Below are positions 49,686-60,102 of a stretch of 64,000 nt of DNA, in pieces; the stretch's first letter is position 1; every line of letters begins with the position of its first letter. The notes under the pieces were generated by a model. It searched no databases, had not been told where the DNA came from, and was given only the letters and a program-made list of their open reading frames with translations. The position numbers and the translations under genes are program-made. This DNA comes from Closterium sp. NIES-65 (lineage: Eukaryota > Streptophyta > Zygnematophyceae > Desmidiales > Closteriaceae), in NCBI GenBank assembly GCA_948144175.1, contig CANXME010002275.1, positions 3,104,001 through 3,168,000 on the forward strand. Reading direction: 5' to 3'.

Positions 49686-50507
49686 TGTTGGTGCAACCCT
49701 ACGGTTTGCACTCGGCTTGTTGTCTGTATGCGTGCATGTGTGTGTGCATTGAATGGTATGAGGGCATGGGATAGTATATATTTCATGCGTATAATAATGT
49801 GTGAATGCTGAGTCATGGTGTCGAGTGAGTGTGTATCGAGTCAATAACGACTTATTGCTAGTTGTGTGTTACGCGGTCATTGTGTGTGTCCCGCGCGGTT
49901 TCTATTTTGTCGTGCGCAGCTTTTATTTTGTTATGTGTCGAACGTTCGGCGTGTCACAGGTGTGTGCAGCAGACCCATCAAGAACTCAAGGATGAGTTTC
50001 TGATGATGAACCCGAGCCTTCGTGTCAAGACTCAAGTGATCTCGAAGCCCGCAAAAGGGTACACCTCAAGATAATTCAAATAGTTACATTACTTTGTGTA
50101 GTGTAACATTTCAGTTGGTGTAGGGCCTTGTGGTGGGTAGTTTCGAGACCTGTCTTGGTTGGGGACAGTGTGGCTCTGTTCCACATCACTGTACCTCGGC
50201 TCTTGGGGTTTGTATGAGCTAGGAGTCATTCCCAAATCGTAACTCTTCCTAATTGTGTGTTCTAAGACTTTAGTTGCTGCCATAGTGCCGTTCGTTCAAT
50301 TTGACGGTGTGTCGTCAATTCTTAATGAAATCGTGCGATCTAGATTGCCTATTGTAGGCAACGTTAAGACGCTCCAGATCCAAGTTGAATGAGGTCACTT
50401 GGAGCTGTGACCAGATCGCAATGAACGTTTGAAGCCGCTGTGCATAAATCCGACTGTGCACTCTATCTTTCGTTTTAGGCACATTGAAGCCTACTGTGAC
50501 TATAACA
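49686..50507 (+). repeat. S2: solo LTR (822 bp) in the F1 RT gene
   Basis: TGTTGGTGCAACCC to TATAACA, flanked by the perfect 5-bp TSD ACATG (49681-49685 and 50508-50512). No internal retrotransposon sequence is present. It is collinear with S1 (653-1473). It looks like the product of recombination between the LTRs of a full element inserted in F1. Orientation cannot be set without a complete element. Confidence 0.92.
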
Positions 50508-50512
50508 ACATG

Positions 50513-51013
50513 CAGGCCCGACCTCTCGTACATTGCAAGTCAGCTTGCCCAATACTCCCACAAGTTAGTATCGGAGAACCTGCTGGACCTTCAGCACGCC
50601 TTTAAGTACTTTGTCTCAACGCCCAACATTGGGCTCTCTTACTCAACCCTCACAACCCAATCCTTCAACTTGACAATGCTACATGGACGCGATCATGCCG
50701 TTGACCCTGAGCACCTTCCTCTTCCGACTCTAACTGACAGGCCTGATCTCCTAGAATCCACAAAAACAGGAGCTGGTTATTTCGTTGTCAGAGGAACCAA
50801 AATTCATCGCCGCTACCACCACTACTCACGAAGGCTTGTACCTACAGGAGCTCTTGCAGGAGGCTAATATTGAGCCATCACCTACCTCCACCGCAACAAC
50901 CAGAGTGGAATCAAGACAACAAACAAACCTGGTTACTCAACCGTACGAAGCACATTGTGCTACGATGCTTCTTTGTCATTGACGAAACCAACAAGGGGAT
51001 TGTTGATTTGTCA
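50513..51013 (+). pseudogene. F1 RT C-terminus and RNase H
   Basis: Directly after the S2 TSD: RPDLSYIASQLAQYSHKLVS (the TRPDI-type block after the Copia palm) and LQHAFKYFVSTPNIGLSYS. In a second frame EEPKFIAATTTTHEGLYLQE is the RNase H Glu region. Around 50935-51030 the coding is degraded (DLSYCLTD region). Several frame changes. Confidence 0.75.
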
Positions 51014-51121
51014 TATTGTCTCACTGATTAGCCTCACAAAGCAACTACCACATTAGCAGTATCAACACTGAGCCAACCTCAGGAGAGTTATCAAGTGCGC
51101 CGAAACCTGCTATGCCCAGGA

Positions 51122-51132
51122 ATGAAGGGGGG
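51122..51132 (+). other. F1 polypurine tract
   Basis: ATGAAGGGGGG immediately before TGTAACGA, the start of an LTR. This is the second-strand primer of the element. Confidence 0.8.
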
Positions 51133-52933
51133 TGTAACGATAAAAGAATTACACTTGACATTTCTGAACGTAACGGAGGCGGGTAGGGGAGGAGTGGGGG
51201 GGGAGTTGGAAGGTGTTCCTCCCCCCTCCCCACCCCCCTCGAAGATTATGCCCCGTAGTTGCACAATCCTTTGCCACATTGGCTTCTTTGTCCCGTTGAG
51301 AACTATCTGAGTTGAATTGCGCACAGTGTGGGAGGGTAACTTTGGAGCAGGGCACGACATTCCCATCATACCGTGATCCGTCCCTTGCATGCACTGGGTC
51401 TCCATTTTGATGTTTGTTGCATACAGCAGTGTAGATATAGAAAGTCCTTGTACTAAACAGGATAAAGCTCATGATAAAGTCATGCAATTGACTTGAAACT
51501 TCATGATGGCCACAAACTTTTGCCTTGAAACATCAAGACCTTCTATTTTTTATTCTCAAGTATTGCCTTGAGGCCGCATGAAAGGTTGCAATCAAGACAG
51601 TTGCTGGCAAAAAACAAATTGAAAGGTTAAGGGTAGGAACTGGTTCAAACGGTTCCCACGCCGCACGGTTGCGATATTGGTGTAATATGGGAATTTACTC
51701 CTTTTAGTACATGGCCACCAGGGTTTGTTTTTCTTTTTGTGGGTACCTATTAATAGTAGTGCTGACCTTTTGATAACCCTAATTATCAATGTACCTTGTT
51801 GTGATGTCTTTTAACTGTTAGGGTAATCAAAGATACTTAACTGTATATTTCTTTATTGCAATGATGTACTTGTGAGTGTTTCTTATTTTTTAATTATTAT
51901 TTCCTCTATAACACGAAGGGGTCGTTGAGTCACAGCAGCAGTGAGGCCGTCACTGTTGTGGGCATAGGCATGGGGGTGTGGAACACTCCACCTCAGGCTG
52001 GCCGTGAAGGGTTTCGGGTTAATCGACATTTTTTTTTTCACACATTCTGGCAAAGGGATTCGGTCTTGGAACCAAGAAAATGTGATATACATGTGGAGTG
52101 ACTTTCTCTCCCACCAATCCGCTATGGAATTGAGCGATTCGTTGTTCAATCCGCTAGAATTTGCTTCTTGGCATATTTTAAATCACTCTTCAATGGTTAC
52201 CCTAAGCGTGCAACCAATTCACTTGTGTGATATTGGTGTAGATGCAATGTATTCAAGTGTCCTAGCTGGTATAGTGTGCTTTGCTCACGTGCTGCCATTC
52301 ATTGCCACGTCTAAGGTAGGCATATCAAAAGAAAAGTTCTAAGAAACTTTAGTCCGGTACATGTTAAACTGTGTGATACTCGTTTCAGGGTAAACCTCAG
52401 TAACAGGTTTAGTTCCACGGTATACCTAGAATGAAAACCCTGATTCATCAAGGCAATCCTTATCCTTAAAATAATAACAACAAAAAGGCAAAAGTGTAAC
52501 TATACAAAACCACCTTGATAATCAGCGTATCAGGGAAAGTTGAAATAAGGATAAAATGAGAAATCATCCTTGTACGCAACAAGAGCTAACACTACCGAGT
52601 ACGAAGACAAAAAGGCAGGTGAGTCGAAGCTACGGAAGCGGCTGTCAGGCAAAAACCAATGCAGGCATAAACATTTAAACTGGAAAAGGCGAGAACAGGT
52701 TAGACATGCACGGCTGAATCTCGCTGTAATAAGGGAATGCACCCCTTAAAGTACATGGCTAGTAAGGACTTTCCATATTCCTTTCGTATTTCTATATGGA
52801 TCGATATATGTCTTTCATATAATCGCTTCAATTGTTTATATACACTCTGATTAGATGTCACACACTTTCGTTGCAATTACTCTGCGATCAATCCTGAGAT
52901 GATCCTAGCAAATTCTTTAATGGGATTGTAACA
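51133..52933 (+). repeat. LTR-bearing non-coding region between F1 and F2
   Basis: It starts with an LTR 5' end (TGTAACGA after the F1 PPT) and ends with an LTR 3' end (GGGATTGTAACA before the F2 PBS). Blocks near 51685 (ATATGGGAATTTACTCC, TTTTAGTACATGG) and 52728 (ATAAGGGAATGCACCCC, TTAAAGTACATGG) are alike, which favours two related LTRs over a single 1.8-kb one. No convincing gene; short frames at 51091-51487 and 52004-52342 have no recognisable similarity. Confidence 0.6.
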
Positions 52934-53269
52934 TGGTATCAGAACAACTCAAGGATTCTTAGCAACATCTATGACCTGATACTGGCAAGCAACGCACGCT
53001 CACAAGTCAGAATGGCTGGAGGATCTGAAGACCAATCAATTCCAATGGCTTAACCTTAGCCCAACCCTGCTGCGACATCAGAGGCAACTACGATCAGCTC
53101 TGTCGCTCGAGAAGCTACTTCAACGACTATCAACTTTGGAGCAAGGACTCCAAACATTGCGGAATGGCGACACGGAAACATCCTCCCAACCTACTCAATA
53201 GGTCGCAATTGACTATGGAACCGTCCCAAACAATTCAACACCAACAGCACCCCGTCCAAGTGATGAAGC

Positions 53270-54024
53270 CATCAATTATGGGCATATATACTTTTTGAAC
53301 ATCTCCAAGATCGAGACAAACACCGTCTTTGAGGGGAATGATTTTTACACATGGAGTTTTGAATTAGAATTGTTATTTTCAAACTTCACAAACCCTACTT
53401 CGACGGCTCCTACTCATGCCCAGTGACAGACACTGAAGTTGACAAGGCTCAATACTACACAGAGTCCCTCACAGCGACATGATGCCCGCATAGCAACTCG
53501 GCATTCGCTCTTTAAAGGAGAAGCCGGCTCCGGCACTGGAGGCCTGGAGGTACCCTACAAAGATGTACTAGCCGAAAGGTTCAGTCACATCCAAAAAGCT
53601 CCTGCAGCAGCTCATGGAGATCAAAATGGGGCATGGGGAGAAAGGGAATTCATATATTAATCGATGTCAAAGCATCCGCGACCAGATCGCGAAGCACGGG
53701 AGCACCATCTCAGAAGAAATTTTCGTCAACATCGTGCTCACCGAACTTGAGCCAGAGTGGAGGCCGTGCAAGGCGCTAATCCAACAGCAGGGAGCAATAT
53801 CAAAAGGCTCCTTTTGCACTGCACTTCTCGTCAAAAAACAATATATGAATTCCAACAAGGCAAGCTCCGTGCTGCAACGAGAACGCCTCGCCTTCTACCA
53901 GACATCAGGGAAGAGTGTCGACAACCACGGCGCCACTACCGCAAGCACTATAAGACCTTTGGTCACTCCCCTAAGCGATGGGGATCCCGCTCCAACTATC
54001 ACCACCCAAATATCACTCACCTGA
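53270..54024 (+). pseudogene. F2 gag
   Basis: The opening INYGHIYFLNISKIETNTVF and FEGNDFYTWSFELELLF is the gag start pattern (F-x-G-x2-[FY]-x2-W). A stop follows at about 53425. The later frame (53614-54024) has NRCQSIRDQIAKHGSTISEE and IVLTELEPEWRPCKALIQQQ, the UBN2 helical core. No zinc knuckle was recognised in 54030-54290, where the sequence is Lys/His/Pro-rich. Confidence 0.7.
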
Positions 54025-54292
54025 ACAATCGAGTTGACTGACAAGGCACGTACCAAGGACCACCAGCTCCTCGCCTACCTACGCAATAGCAGCAGCCCTA
54101 AGCACCACAGACAGGGGGAGCAAAAAAAAATATTCAACAACATGGCGATGCGGCGCATCACGGGGACACGCCGCCCCTTCGAACCACATTCGCCTACCTC
54201 CGACCCAGAAAAAAATCTCAAGCCAGTCCAGCCAGAGAAGCACAAGAACCCATTTTCCCTCGATCACGACTACAACGACGCAAAAGAACAAG

Positions 54293-54895
54293 ATGGGAAC
54301 TTGCCGAAACAAGATTCCACTCATCAAAAGCCCTCCGCACCACACCAAACCAAGACCCATGCTGACAAACTGGAACGAGACGGAGTTTCTTAAGGTCGAC
54401 ACGCCTCACATCGTCACACCGCGACTCGCCCTTCTCTCTCACGGCACCAAGGACAACTACAATACCTGGTACCTGGACAACTACTGCAGGCAACACATCG
54501 AGGGATCTTGGCGTTACATCTCGAACGTCATCGCAACCCTCACGGTCACTCATATTACCATGGCAAACAACGACAGACTTTGGGCGAATGCACAAGGAAT
54601 GGTCGTCCTCAAGGCAAGTGACACCAACACGCACATCAACTTTAACGACAAGCTCATCGTGCAAGATCTCCACTTCAACCTACTTTCTGCAGTGCAACTT
54701 TCAGAAGGCGGAGTGCTACTAAGCACCGACCCAACAATGCGCAACATTCTGCTTCACTACGATGCCCCCAACAAATCGCGCAAATACCTCGGCCTAGAAC
54801 AGAACGATAACGGTGCCGTTCTCAACTTTGACATGCCAGAATATAGTGGCTCCTTCAACGAAATGATTCACCTCATCTCGCTAGAGTTCGAGTAA
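54293..54895 (+). pseudogene. F2 protease region, active site degraded
   Basis: NYNTWYLDNYCRQHIEGSWRY corresponds to the Copia WYLDSGAS-x-HM site. Asp is kept but Ser-Gly-Ala-Ser is lost. The downstream HINFNDKLIVQDLHFNLLSA has the L-x2-V-x3-P/H-x2-NLLS pattern of the protease end. It is a 200-codon frame with a stop just before Gypsy sequence begins. Confidence 0.65.
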
Positions 54896-54930
54896 ATGTC
54901 AAAAACCGCCAAACCCAACTCAATTGAAAA

Positions 54931-55407
54931 TTGATATGGACTCAGCAGCTTCGAGCGCAGGACCAAGGGATAATCTTACCCTACGATCCCATAAGCGAGA
55001 CCATCTACGGTTACTCGGAGGAGCAACAACCACTAGTACTTGAGGTGATCTGCAATGGGCAACGCCTCCAGGCACTGGTGGACAGTGGTGCGTCCCACTC
55101 GTTGTGCGACCGCGGAACATTGGAGAAAATTGGAGAACATTCGGAGGAGACCAAGTTCACGGCAACAATGGTGGACAGTACGAAACTTCCCATCCATGGC
55201 GAAGCATCACTGCAGCTGCACATTGGGGCACTAAGGTGGAAGCCGATATTGCCGATCACGAATATCAACGGTTTAGATTTCATCTTGGGGCGAGATTTCC
55301 TGAAGCGGTTCAACCCCGAGATCGACTGGGTCAATAGGAAGGCCTGCATCTACAACAACGGGAAACGAGTGGAGCTGCGAAGCTGGACGGATACAGGGAG
55401 TTCCTGA
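54931..55407 (+). pseudogene. G: Ty3/Gypsy retropepsin fragment
   Basis: LEVICNGQRLQALVDSGASHS is the retropepsin site (Asp-Ser-Gly-Ala), followed by LPITNINGLDFILGRDFLKR and NPEIDWVNRK, the hydrophobic ILG-x-DFL-x-[KR]-x2-x-IDW end typical of Ty3/Gypsy proteases. RT, RNase H and integrase, which should follow, are missing: after residue 150 the sequence runs straight into a chromodomain in another frame. Confidence 0.82.
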
Positions 55408-55532
55408 TACGCTGGAATGGATACGACCCCACTGAGGACAGTTGGGTTGCAGAAGCTGATATGGGCAACGCACGACATGCTCTCAATGACTATCTTGTCA
55501 AGCAGGGTGTATCTCACGCCACCCAGCTTTGA
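55380..55532 (+). pseudogene. G: chromodomain remnant of a chromovirus integrase
   Basis: KLDGYREFLIRWNGYDPTED then SWVAEADMGNARHALNDYL: the Y/F-L-[IV]-[KR]-W-x-G-Y...[ED]-x-[ST]-W signature of a chromodomain, which sits at the integrase C-terminus of chromoviruses and targets insertion to modified chromatin. Its frame is shifted relative to the protease and ends at a stop (55530-55532) next to the polypurine tract (55529-55540, TTGAGGGGGGGA). Confidence 0.8.
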
Positions 55533-55540
55533 GGGGGGGA

Positions 55541-55901
55541 TGTGTGAGAGTACGACGGCTTATGCTGGCTTTCCTAGCTTTCCTAGACTAAATTATGCTA
55601 TATCTAGCTTGGGTTTATTTTATCATGCATAGATATGCTTGATTTCCTAGGCTAGGTGCTTTCCTATATTTTATTCTTGTTATAGCACCGAGCTAGGTTG
55701 CGAGCACCGAATTCTGGGCTTTTCGGCTCCCACCGAATTGCCTTCTACCGAATTCGGGAAGGATCTGTTCGGGACGCTTCGCGACCCTCGAAACCTTCAC
55801 GCAACACCTGAATACAGGGCCTTGTGTCGAGCCTATATATAGCCTCGTGTTGTACCCACGTGATCATTCAATTCAGACTCTCTTTTCTGAGCTCGATCCT
55901 A
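55541..55901 (+). repeat. G 3' LTR, left part
   Basis: It begins TGTGTGAGAGTACGAC right after the polypurine tract. A TATA-like CCTATATATAGCC lies at about 55848. It is interrupted at 55901 by T and continues from 57449 to roughly 57530; the exact end (CA) cannot be fixed because there is no second LTR. Confidence 0.7.
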
Positions 55902-56087
55902 TGTGAAAATAGGTAGTTAGCAGTAGGAGCCATGGCTAGGAAAGCCCTAGCTAGGCAAGAATAGTTTAGGCAAAAGAGAGAGGGATTGCACTAGCAAGCA
56001 ATAGGATACATATAGGAAACCCTAAGGGGTTGTACTCGCTATAGAGTACCCCACAGCAGGCTAGAGAGCAAAGATGACATTCTGACA
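55902..56087 (-). repeat. T 3' LTR (186 bp)
   Basis: Minus strand TGTCAGAATGTC...TATTTTCACA, with the box GCTGTGGGGTACTCTATAGC. Confidence 0.93.
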
Positions 56088-56280
56088 CCCACCCATAGCC
56101 ATAGTGGGGTGTAATCAGCAGAGCAAGCAAAACAGAACAAGCTCGGGGTGGATCACAATGTCACCACACATTCTGAGCACAAGTTCAAGAAGAAATAGTT
56201 TAAAGTACACAATTATGAGCAAAGCTAGTGGTAGTTACAACGGGCAAGTGAGGAGGAGGAAAGAGACTATGAGAGAAGAG

Positions 56281-56545
56281 GAGGTAGTGGGCGGCAGCTG
56301 AAGCTGCTGGCACACAGCGCAACTGGAGCAACTGGCACACGGGCAACTGGAGCAACTGGCACACTGGCAACTGGAGCAACTGGCTCACGGGCTACTGGAG
56401 TAACTGGCTCCGCGGCTAAAAGTAGCGGCAGACAAGCAACGGACTCACGGGCGACTGGAGCAACGGGCTCACGGGCGACTGGCGCAACGGGCTCACGGGC
56501 GACTGGCGCAACGGTCTCACGGGCGACTGGAGCTGCTGGCTTCAC
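56281..56545 (-). repeat. T interior: ~27-bp tandem repeat
   Basis: Units such as GGGCAACTGGAGCAACTGGC and CGGGCGACTGGAGCAACGGG follow each other about nine times with a short break at 56405-56440. Val-Ala-Pro-type frames are repeat products. A second repeat field of GGCCTGGCGCAGCCCGTACG units lies at 56870-57070. Confidence 0.88.
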
Positions 56546-57257
56546 GGCGGCCACCCCCTTCAACCTCCCCAAACTATCCCACTCCCCCTGACACACACCT
56601 GCTGCTACACCGCTAGCTCCACTCCCCCTTCACCCCCCCTTAGTACCACTCCAACGGCTCCAACAAGTCCACCCCCTCTCAGCAGCAGCTGCAGCACAGG
56701 GAGATGGAGGAGGAGGAGGAGCAGGGAACAGCACACAGTGGCTTCACCCCCATACCCCTCACCCCCAAACCCTAATTCAGGAGAACGGGCTGTAGGAGGG
56801 GTGGGGCGTCAGTAGAAGCACGGGGGACAGCGGGGAGGGCAAAGGCAGCGAGGAAAGGGCTGCCCACGGGCCTGGCACAGCCGCCCGAACCGCGCGCAGG
56901 CGGCCCGAGCCGCGCACGGGCCTGGCGCAGCCCGTACGGGCCGCGCGCGGGCCTGGCGCAGCCCGTACGAGCCGCGCGCTGGCCTGGTGCAGCCCATACG
57001 GGCCGCGTCTGGGCCTGGCGCAGCCGTTACAGGCCGCGCGCAGCCTGTACGGGCCGCGCGCAGGCCACGACAGGCGACAGGGGCCGACGCGCAGGTCCCT
57101 GTTGCCCGTCACAGCGCCTCCCGGGAGCGGCGCGCGGCGTGACGGGGCAGAAACCCGCCGCGCGCCTCGGGGCGCACGGCGGAAAGGGAGAGTAGCAGTT
57201 GCAGCGGAAGGAGTGTGGTGGGGCCCATAGGCCAGGAGCTTACTGCTCTGATAACCA

Positions 57258-57443
57258 TGTGAAAATAGGTAGTTAACAGTAGGAGCCATGGCTAGGAAAG
57301 CCCTAGCTAGGCAAGAATAGTTTAGGCAAAAGAGAGAGGGATTGCACTAGCAAGCAACATGATACATATAGGAAACCCTAAGGGGTTGTACTCGCTATAG
57401 AGTACCCCACAGCAGGCTAGAGAACAAAGATGACATTCTCACA
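57258..57443 (-). repeat. T 5' LTR (186 bp)
   Basis: Partner of 55902-56087. The PBS follows on the minus strand at 57257. Confidence 0.93.
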
Positions 57444-57448
57444 TCCTA

Positions 57449-57667
57449 GATCCCCACAGCAGCCATCGCGCACCAGCTATATTCCTCTCTCACCAGCCAT
57501 ATCCCTCTCTCGAGCCAAGCACCATCCAGTACGAGAAAATACACAAGGTCTACAGCGACTACCTCTTCGTCACCCACAGCGGCCTTAACGAGAAATGCTA
57601 CACCCTCACCTTCGTGGAAGCAAGCACGCGTTACCTCTGGGTGGCAAACATGCAGATCGGCGGGGAG
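57449..57667 (+). pseudogene. End of G LTR and F2 integrase fragment
   Basis: The first 80 bp continue the G LTR. From about 57535 the frame reads YEKIHKVYSDYLFVTHSGLN and CYTLTFVEASTRYLWVANMQ, the start of a Copia integrase core (G-x-KYxLTFVDDxxRYxWV pattern; the second Asp of VDD is not conserved). It is cut at 57667 by the A8 LTR. Confidence 0.7.
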
Positions 57668-57797
57668 TGAGAAAACTGAAACGAGAAAATGGAATGACTA
57701 AGTGAAAGTTGGGTACAAAATGCAAACCCTAGAAAGATGTACCCCATATATGCTACCCCACTATAGCCTACAATAGCTATGTCATATAAATCTGACA
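57668..57797 (-). repeat. A8 3' LTR (130 bp)
   Basis: Minus strand TGTCAGATTTATATGAC...CAGTTTTCTCA, with the family box TATAGTGGGGTAGCATATATG then GGGGTACA. The polypurine region is at 57798-57821 and the conserved 3' block at 57867-57903. Confidence 0.9.
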
Positions 57798-58008
57798 CAC
57801 CCCCAAAGGCAAAGTGGGGGAGTACAAGGGGTCACAAGACCAGTCAAGCAAAGCAAAGCAAGCTCAGGGTGGATCACAAAGTCACCACACATTCCGAGCA
57901 CAAGGTCAAGGCCACAAGGCCAGTTCACATGTAGGAGTACACATATATGTATAAAAGGCTAGATAGGCAAGAGCAGGAGTGTATATATATGTAACAGTAC
58001 AAGCAAGG

Positions 58009-58386
58009 TCAAGAGGTGAGCAAGTGAGGCAAGGCAGGCACAAGACCCAGCTGAGTACAGAAGCGCTGATGATCACAAGATGCAAGTGCCTTGGTGAAGA
58101 TATCAGCAGTGTTGGCCTCAGAGGCCATGTACGCAAGACGCAGCTGACCACGCTGCTGCAGCTCACAAGCAAGGAAGTAGAGAAGAGCAATGTGCTTCTT
58201 TCTGTGCTCCAGTCTCTGCTCTCGACACAAGGCCAGCTTGGCCTTGTTGTCTACGTACAGCACTAAAGGAGAACGAGGCGGCTCTCCCACGTCAGTCAGC
58301 AGGTAGGTGAGCCAGTGAAGCTCCTGTACAGCCATGGCCTCGGCATAGATCTCAGCCTCACAACAGGAGCCGAGAACAGAAGACAA
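58009..58386 (-). pseudogene. A8 RNase H C-terminal part
   Basis: SSVLGSCCEAEIYAEAMAVQ (Glu), LYVDNKAKLALCREQRLEHR (Asp), RYF-type block, SEANTADIFTKALASCDHQR and QLGLVPALPHLLTS at the C-terminus. A stop at about 58438 separates it from the preceding GHADASWADD half. It degraded RNA in the cDNA hybrid. Confidence 0.88.
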
Positions 58387-58437
58387 ACGGGTAGCCCGCC
58401 ACGAAACAGAGCCGGAACCAAGGCTGAAGGTGTAGCC

Positions 58438-58782
58438 CTATGACGACCGCTGCGTAGCCTGGTCATCAGCCCAAGAAGCGTCTGCGTACCCAGTTAGGAC
58501 CACTTGACTCTGCCTTCCAAGCACAAGCCCCATGCCCGACGTACTGCGCAGGTAGCGCAACACCCTCTTTGCTGTAGCCATGTGCTCCGGTCTGTGTCTC
58601 CCAGCAGCAACATAGCGCGCGAAAATGCTAAGAGGGTATGCAAGGTCAGGTCGTGTGCAGGTCATCAGGTGCATGAGGCAGCCAACAAGCTCTGGGTACG
58701 GGCCACTCAACTCTACGGACTCATCCGAAGGCAGAGCTGAGGAGTACGAGAAGCCGAAGCGCTGAAGGACCTGCTGCACCAT
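58438..58782 (-). pseudogene. A8 RT C-terminus and RNase H start
   Basis: MVQQVLQRFGFSYSS, then a small deletion (the ATPLPTRHSLS part found in A7 is missing), GPYPELVGCLMHLMTCTRPD, LAYPLSIFARYVAAG, RVLRYLRSTSGMGLVLG and RNase H GYADASWADDQATQRSS ending in a stop. Confidence 0.88.
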
Positions 58783-58809
58783 GTGTGACTAAGTCAGGGT
58801 AATGGTGCG

Positions 58810-59484
58810 CTATGCTCTGTCCAGGGTGTTCTGCAAGCCAAGGTAGCTGCGCAGTTCACCCAGGTCTGTGCACGTGTGTCTCTTCTGTAGCTCGAACTTC
58901 ACGTGGGCGAGTCCAGCAGTATCAGCAGTGGCAAAGACCATGTCGTCGTCGTACACGAGGATGTAGAACGGCGGCAAAGAAGTGTCGGTGCGTAGAAAAA
59001 GCGACGGGTTGGCAGTAGAAGGAGCAAACCCAAGAGCCGCAAGTGTAATCCTCAGTGTGTCGTGCCACTCAAGCTGTGCCTGGCAGAGACCGTAGACTGG
59101 ACGCCGGAGGCTCCACTGGGTGCCAGGAGGAAAAGTCCCAGTAAAGCCAGAAGGGCAGCATCGCCAGATCTCCTCGTGTAGGCTACCCTGCAAGAAAGCA
59201 GTGCTGAAGTCAAGAGAGTGAAGCTCGTAGTCGCGCTGAGCGGCTATGTGCAGCAGCACCCGAAGAGTGGTCATCTTCAGGGTGGGAGAGAAGGTCTGAA
59301 AGTAGTCAACTCCCTGCCGGTGACTGAAGCCACGAGCCACATACCGCGCCTTGAAGACAGGTGGAGAACCTGGCGGCCGCTTCACCCTGAAGATCCACAC
59401 GCCACTGACGATGTTTGCCCCATGCGAGGGAACCTCATTAACGTAGGTGCCTGTGGACTTCCAGGAAGCCATCTCTGCGTCCAT
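58810..59484 (-). pseudogene. A8 reverse transcriptase, altered catalytic loop
   Basis: MDAEMASWKSTGTYVNEVPS, GVWIFRVKRPPGSPPVFKAR, FSHRQGVDYFQTFSPTLKMT and LHSLDFSTAFLQGSLHEEIW are well kept. The YVDD loop reads YDDDMVFATA, so Val is Asp and Leu is Met. A stop follows after QNTLDRA. In the other copies the corresponding loop is YVDD (A4, A6, A7), YVED (A5) or lost (A2). Confidence 0.9.
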
Positions 59485-59529
59485 AGCTGCCTGCCACTGA
59501 GAGGAGTAGGGACCCTCTACCGCCTCTGC

Positions 59530-60048
59530 CTAAGAGCGCGGAGTCGGGATGTCAAGTGCATCCGGGTCTCCCTCACGGGTAAGGAGTACGGACACGAGAT
59601 AAGGTGAAGCAGCAGCCAGACACTGGAACTCCTCCTGCCTGTCCTCAAGGACGTCTGTGCCAAGGGCACACTCACCCCCGACAGACGGAGGACAGACAGA
59701 CGCAGACTCAGCAACAAGACTAGCAGCGTAGTCTAGACGACAGCGAGCAGAAAAGTCGACGAGCTCAGCAACTAGGGGAGACGCAGCAGTGGACTCAAAG
59801 GAAGGGTTTAGGAGACGCGTGACAGTAGGATTGGCAGCACGAAGAGAGTCCGACTCCGGGTCGGCAAGAGCAGGAAGAGAGGACTCAGGAGGAGAAGGCA
59901 AAGGGACACGCAGAGGAGCAGTGGACGGATGCAGAGACATCCGGTGCATGCCTGGGACAGGAGGAGGACGCTGACGCGAACCGCGACCACTAGTGCGAGC
60001 AGCACGGACAGGCGACGCAGGGCGAGACGCAGGCTCACGACGCTTCAC
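59530..60048 (-). pseudogene. A8 pre-RT block
   Basis: KRREPASRPASPVRAARTSG, SPPESSLPALADPESDSLRA, RLLNPSFESTAA (the ATVVTD part of A7 lost by a small in-frame deletion), VAELVDFSARCRLDYAASLV and GGECALGTDVLEDRQEEF. Stops flank it on both sides (at about 59530 and 60050). Confidence 0.85.
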
Positions 60049-60102
60049 AAGACCTCTAGTAGGACCAGTGTAGAGAGAAGGAGCAGGCAGTGGGGAGGCT
60101 GG

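Larger units (their letters stand above)
34870..51132 (+). mobile_element. F1: old Copia RT-RNase H remnant, split by A6 and S2
   Basis: Coding pieces on the plus strand at about 35084-35432, 49624-49680 and 50513-51013 form one RT-RNase H when A6 (with its TSD CTTTC) and S2 (with its TSD ACATG) are discounted. A polypurine tract (51122-51132, ATGAAGGGGGG) and an LTR start (TGTAACGA, 51133) follow. Gag to integrase are missing on the left; sequence before 35080 is AT-rich and non-coding. Confidence 0.7.
55902..57443 (-). mobile_element. T: non-autonomous TRIM-like LTR element, complete
   Basis: 1542 bp. LTRs of 186 bp at 55902-56087 and 57258-57443 with about five differences; perfect TSD TCCTA (55897-55901, 57444-57448). 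On the minus strand the PBS (57257-57245) reads TGGTTATCAGAGC, a one-base insertion of the tRNA-iMet site, and a purine stretch (GGCTATGGGTGGG, 56100-56088) precedes the 3' LTR. The 1.17-kb interior has no credible gene. Next to its 3' LTR it keeps the family A 3' block (56144-56183), so it is a deletion derivative that family A enzymes could mobilise (inference). Confidence 0.93.
52934..57667 (+). mobile_element. F2: old Copia, gag to integrase, broken by G/T and A8
   Basis: PBS TGGTATCAGAAC at 52934-52945, gag (53270-54024), protease remnant (54293-54895), then Gypsy sequence with T, then a short integrase piece (57449-57667) cut by A8 at 57668. Confidence 0.7.

Noticed and set aside
51091-52342. 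Small AT-rich frames as host genes
   Set aside because: They lie between an LTR start and an LTR end, are short, lack recognisable domains, and are best read as LTR sequence.
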